The notes beneath the pieces are model-generated. The model saw nothing but the letters and a program-made list of their open reading frames with translations. It searched no databases and was not told where the DNA came from. From positions 36,777,766 to 36,841,765 of the forward strand of contig OZ023267.1 in assembly GCA_964006375.1 (NCBI GenBank): a DNA stretch of 64,000 nucleotides, given 5' to 3'. The position numbers and the translations under genes were made by a program. Below are positions 59,561 to 64,000 of the stretch, one piece after another. This stretch comes from Tillus elongatus (taxonomy: Eukaryota; Arthropoda; Insecta; Coleoptera; Cleridae). Numbering within the stretch: position 1 is the first letter of the stretch; each line of letters opens with the position of its first letter.

Positions 59561-60043
59561 TAGTGAATTTTTATTTAAAAAAATTCACTAATAGAGAGGT
59601 ATCGATGGTGAGACTTTGCAAAAATGTTTTTAAATGAGCGCGATTTAGGACCCCTAGAACCCATATCCGGGGTCAGTTTCAGTTTTTATATGAAATTTTG
59701 AGTTTTCTTTCAAAAAAAAATTTTTTTCTCCGAAAATAACACAGCTGTTTTATTAAAATTTACTATGTATATTGCCTTGAGAGAGACCTTACTAAGTACC
59801 AAAATTCAACTTTTTCAGTTTATAGAAAATTGAGTAATTCAAATTTTAAATTTTATTTCGAAAACATTTTTTTTCTCCAAAAGTTACAAAGCTATTTTAA
59901 TGAAATTTTGTGTATATCTTGCCCTAGGAAAGACCTTACTACATACTAAAATTAAACTTTCTAAGTTTATTGAAAACTGAGTTTTTCATATTTGAAGCAT
60001 TTAATAAAAGTTCACTACCATAACGCACTTGCTGCGTCCAGAG
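59561..60043 (-). mobile_element. GACGCAG/HINE-like copy, short subfamily
   Basis: Hairpin at 59561-59590, tail (CCCATATCCGGGGTCAGTTT), a short middle with two similar blocks (TTTCTCCGAAAATAACACAG and TTTCTCCAAAAGTTACAAAG), arm terminus TAACGCACTTGCTGCGTCCA at 60021-60040. 483 bp, both ends present, no (TA)n. It is inserted in the left TIR of the 59410-62285 transposon. Confidence 0.85.
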
Positions 60044-60613
60044 TTTTTTGATTTTACATATTACTTTTTTCTGGCCTTAATGATGAACCTTTGACTGATG
60101 GCACTTCTCCACAGCAACTTTTCATTTTTTACGTAGCATTCCTGATTTTTGAATCCGACGTTTGGTCTTTACGGGACCATCATCAACTTTTTTTCTCAAT
60201 AAGGCCTTTGTTTTCTGATATCATATTCTGAAAGCCCTTGTTATTCCAAATCCAGTGATGTGTCATACTTTCTGGTTTATTACCATTTTAGCCTTTTTTT
60301 CGACCTTAAACAAGAAAATTCCTATTACGGACCTGTACATGTTTTTTAAACCTAAGTACTAAACAACTATAGCTATATCAATTAACATTTTATATCATTT
60401 ATGCGTTTAATAATAATCGATTGATGAATTGAGGCAATAATTTAATGGAATAAACACAGAACAAATAAACCTAAATTAAAACAGTAAAAGTATGCTTTGG
60501 AAAATAAATGGATGTGACAATAACCGTACTTGGGTTGACAGTAACATTAATGTTTGACACATTAGTTTCTTGTTTAATTTTTGTGTAATTATTAGTAACT
60601 GTTTCTAGTAAAT

Positions 60614-61620
60614 ATGTTTTCTAACGAAGAAAGGTTTGACATGTTGGCATGTTTCAGTTCATCCAACCGAAACTCTTCTGTTATGGAGGGTATGTATTTG
60701 CAGAAATATCCGGAAAGAGGGCAGCTAAATAAAATGACTTATAGCAAATTAGTGACAAACCTTAAAGCATATGGTTCTTTTAAAAAACTTGTAGTATCTC
60801 AGGAAAAGTCCAGCATTGAGAAAGCAGTACATAATGTTTTATTAGCAGTTACTGAGGACCCCGGTATATCAGTCCGGAGGATTGAACGAAACGTAGTTAT
60901 ATTAAAATCAACGGCACATTTTATTTTACGAAAACAAAAATGAGATCCGTATAAGTACAACATTTGTCAAGGACTCTGGCCAGGGGATTTAGAACGACGT
61001 CGCTCATTCTGTGAGTGGTGCACAAGAAAATACCAGGACAATTTTAATTTTCCATGTCAAATAATATGGTCTGATGAAAGCATGATTACGAATAATGGTA
61101 TTTTCAATAGAAGAAATGTTCATTATTGGTTTGAAATTAATCAGCGCTCAACTAAAACGTCGAGGCATCAGCACCGTTTTGCTTTCAATATGTGGGCTGG
61201 TATTTTACGTGCAACGATTGTAGGACAGTTTATTTACCAACATACCTTAACATTAAAGCGCTACCTACATTTTATACAAAACGACTCGATAACATGCCTC
61301 TGGAGAGAGTTCGCAACCGTTGAATTCAGCAGGATGGGGCACCTGCACATAATTCCAGAGCCGCTCCAGAATATTTTTAAGGATATTTCCAGATAAGGTA
61401 ATCAGCACATATTCGGAAATACCCTGGCCAGTACGTTCACCAGATTAAAGGAACATGTATATCAGCAAAATGTTTCTACAGAACAATATCTGAGGAGGTT
61501 AGTTCTGGGAGCATTTGCCAGTATTACTTCACAAATGTTGACTAGCGTTTTGGAATGGACAGTGAGAAGGTCATATTTGTGTTTGAAAAATAGTGAAAGT
61601 TTATTTGAACATATGCTCTA
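60614..61620 (+). pseudogene. DUF4817-type transposase, lightly damaged
   Basis: Start ATG 60614, MFSNEERFDMLACFSSSNRN (HTH), AYGSFKKLVVSQEKSS, VRRIERNVVILKSTAHFIL (second HTH). A single in-frame TGA at 60941 falls where relatives have a residue before DPYKY. The same frame continues: RRSFCEWCTRKYQDNF, IIWSDESMITNNGIFNRRN (first D), FAFNMWAGILRATIVGQFI. A frameshift near 61320 moves IQQDGAPAHNSRA (second D) into another frame. About 15 codons of the third-D box are missing near 61445; then LKEHVYQQNVSTEQYLRRLV to stop at 61621. Close relative of the gene at 63205. Confidence 0.88.
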
Positions 61621-62281
61621 AATTCAGTTGTTTTGTTCGTATTCCTTTGTTGTTGTTTTTTTAATGTTTAAGTCTTCTGACAATGTAATTTTATTCTTTC
61701 TGTGTTTATTCAATTAAATTATTGCCTCAGTTTATCCATTGGATTATTATTAAACGCCTAAATGACACAAAGTGTTAATTAATGTAGCTAGTTGTTTAGT
61801 ACCTAAGTTTAAAATCTCTGTACAGGTCCGTAATAGGAATTTTCTTGGTTAAGGTCGAAAAAAAACTAAAATTGGACTAAACCACAAAGTGTGACACATC
61901 GTTGAATTTGAAATAAAAAGGGCTTTCAGAATATGGTACCAGAAAGTAAGTGCCCTATTTACAAAAAAAGTTGATGATTGTCCCGCAAAGACGAAACATC
62001 GTATTTAAAAACTAGCTATGCTACGTTCAAGAAAATTAGAAGTTTCTGCAGAGAATTTCCATTGGTATTGGTGTAGGTCCACCATTAAGGCAAGAAAAAA
62101 ATAATATGTAAAATCGAAAAATCCAGATTTTTCAAAATATCTCAAAAACGAAACAAATTTTCAGAGATATCTAACCGCCAATTTGTTGCACTTTTGAGTG
62201 CGCAAATTTTCTCCTATTTAATCAAGTCTGTATTTGCTACCGTTTTGAAGATCCCCATAGTCGCCCTCCTTATCTTGGACA

Positions 62282-64000
<1,719 letters not shown>

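Overview
This is animal, almost certainly insect, nuclear DNA. It is AT-rich and packed with degenerate transposable elements. No intact host gene is visible. The insect assignment rests on several signs: many IS630-Tc1-mariner transposases with the insect-type DUF4817 helix-turn-helix N-terminus, Penelope-like elements (PLEs), RNase-H-bearing LINEs with a TTAGG-type tail, a Ty3/gypsy element, hAT remnants and about twenty long (TA)n arrays. A large-genomed beetle would fit, but I cannot name a species. The only host-gene candidate is one 71-bp open segment between good splice signals at 29291-29361, so the window may lie inside a giant intron.

Layout. 1-1750: a broken PLE (RT on -, GIY-YIG part and hammerhead-like motif on +). 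2460-3014: Tc1-like and HINE-like fragments. 3448-4819: a palindrome of two PLE 3' ends. 4955-5870: a GC-rich fold-back. 7301-8470: LINE. 8500-9240: tandem repeat. 9864-13099: Ty3/gypsy element with both LTRs but no RT. 13330-16133: mariner-like element with TIRs of about 580 bp and an intron. 17640-18420: transposase pseudogene. 19200-20191: hAT-type element with 8-bp target duplication. 20808-22056: LINE. 23202-25699: fold-back transposon with transposase exon 1 on both arms. 26028-26937: TIR element between two (TA)n arrays. 27310-28875: LINE and hAT remnants. 29484-33530: HINE, deleted mariner, full-length HINE. 34413-41014: LINE joined to a transposase pseudogene, split by a 2.4-kb insertion (copied segment plus PLE) flanked by an exact 300-bp duplication. 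41235-45835: HINE and a second PLE, itself split by a full-length HINE. 45956-49491: SINE-like unit, transposase fragment, HINEs. 49609-50757: hexanucleotide array. 51597-53595: PLE pLTR palindrome, HINEs, pyrimidine tract. 53677-57301: mariner-like element with a LINE inside its right TIR. 58131-62285: two transposon carcasses. 62464-end: a third element whose transposase frame is intact to the window edge.

Three features tie the window together. First, DNA transposons whose ends read CAGTGTG(T/A)C sit directly against (TA)n arrays. Second, one repeat family (here called the GACGCAG/HINE-like family) occurs about fifteen times, usually carries a central (TA)n array and ends in an AGTGAATTTT hairpin, recalling DINE-1/Helentron-derived elements. 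Third, PLE ends carry hammerhead-ribozyme-like motifs, one with a complete stem I, core, two-pair stem III and GUC cleavage triplet. Nesting gives a relative age order for several insertions.
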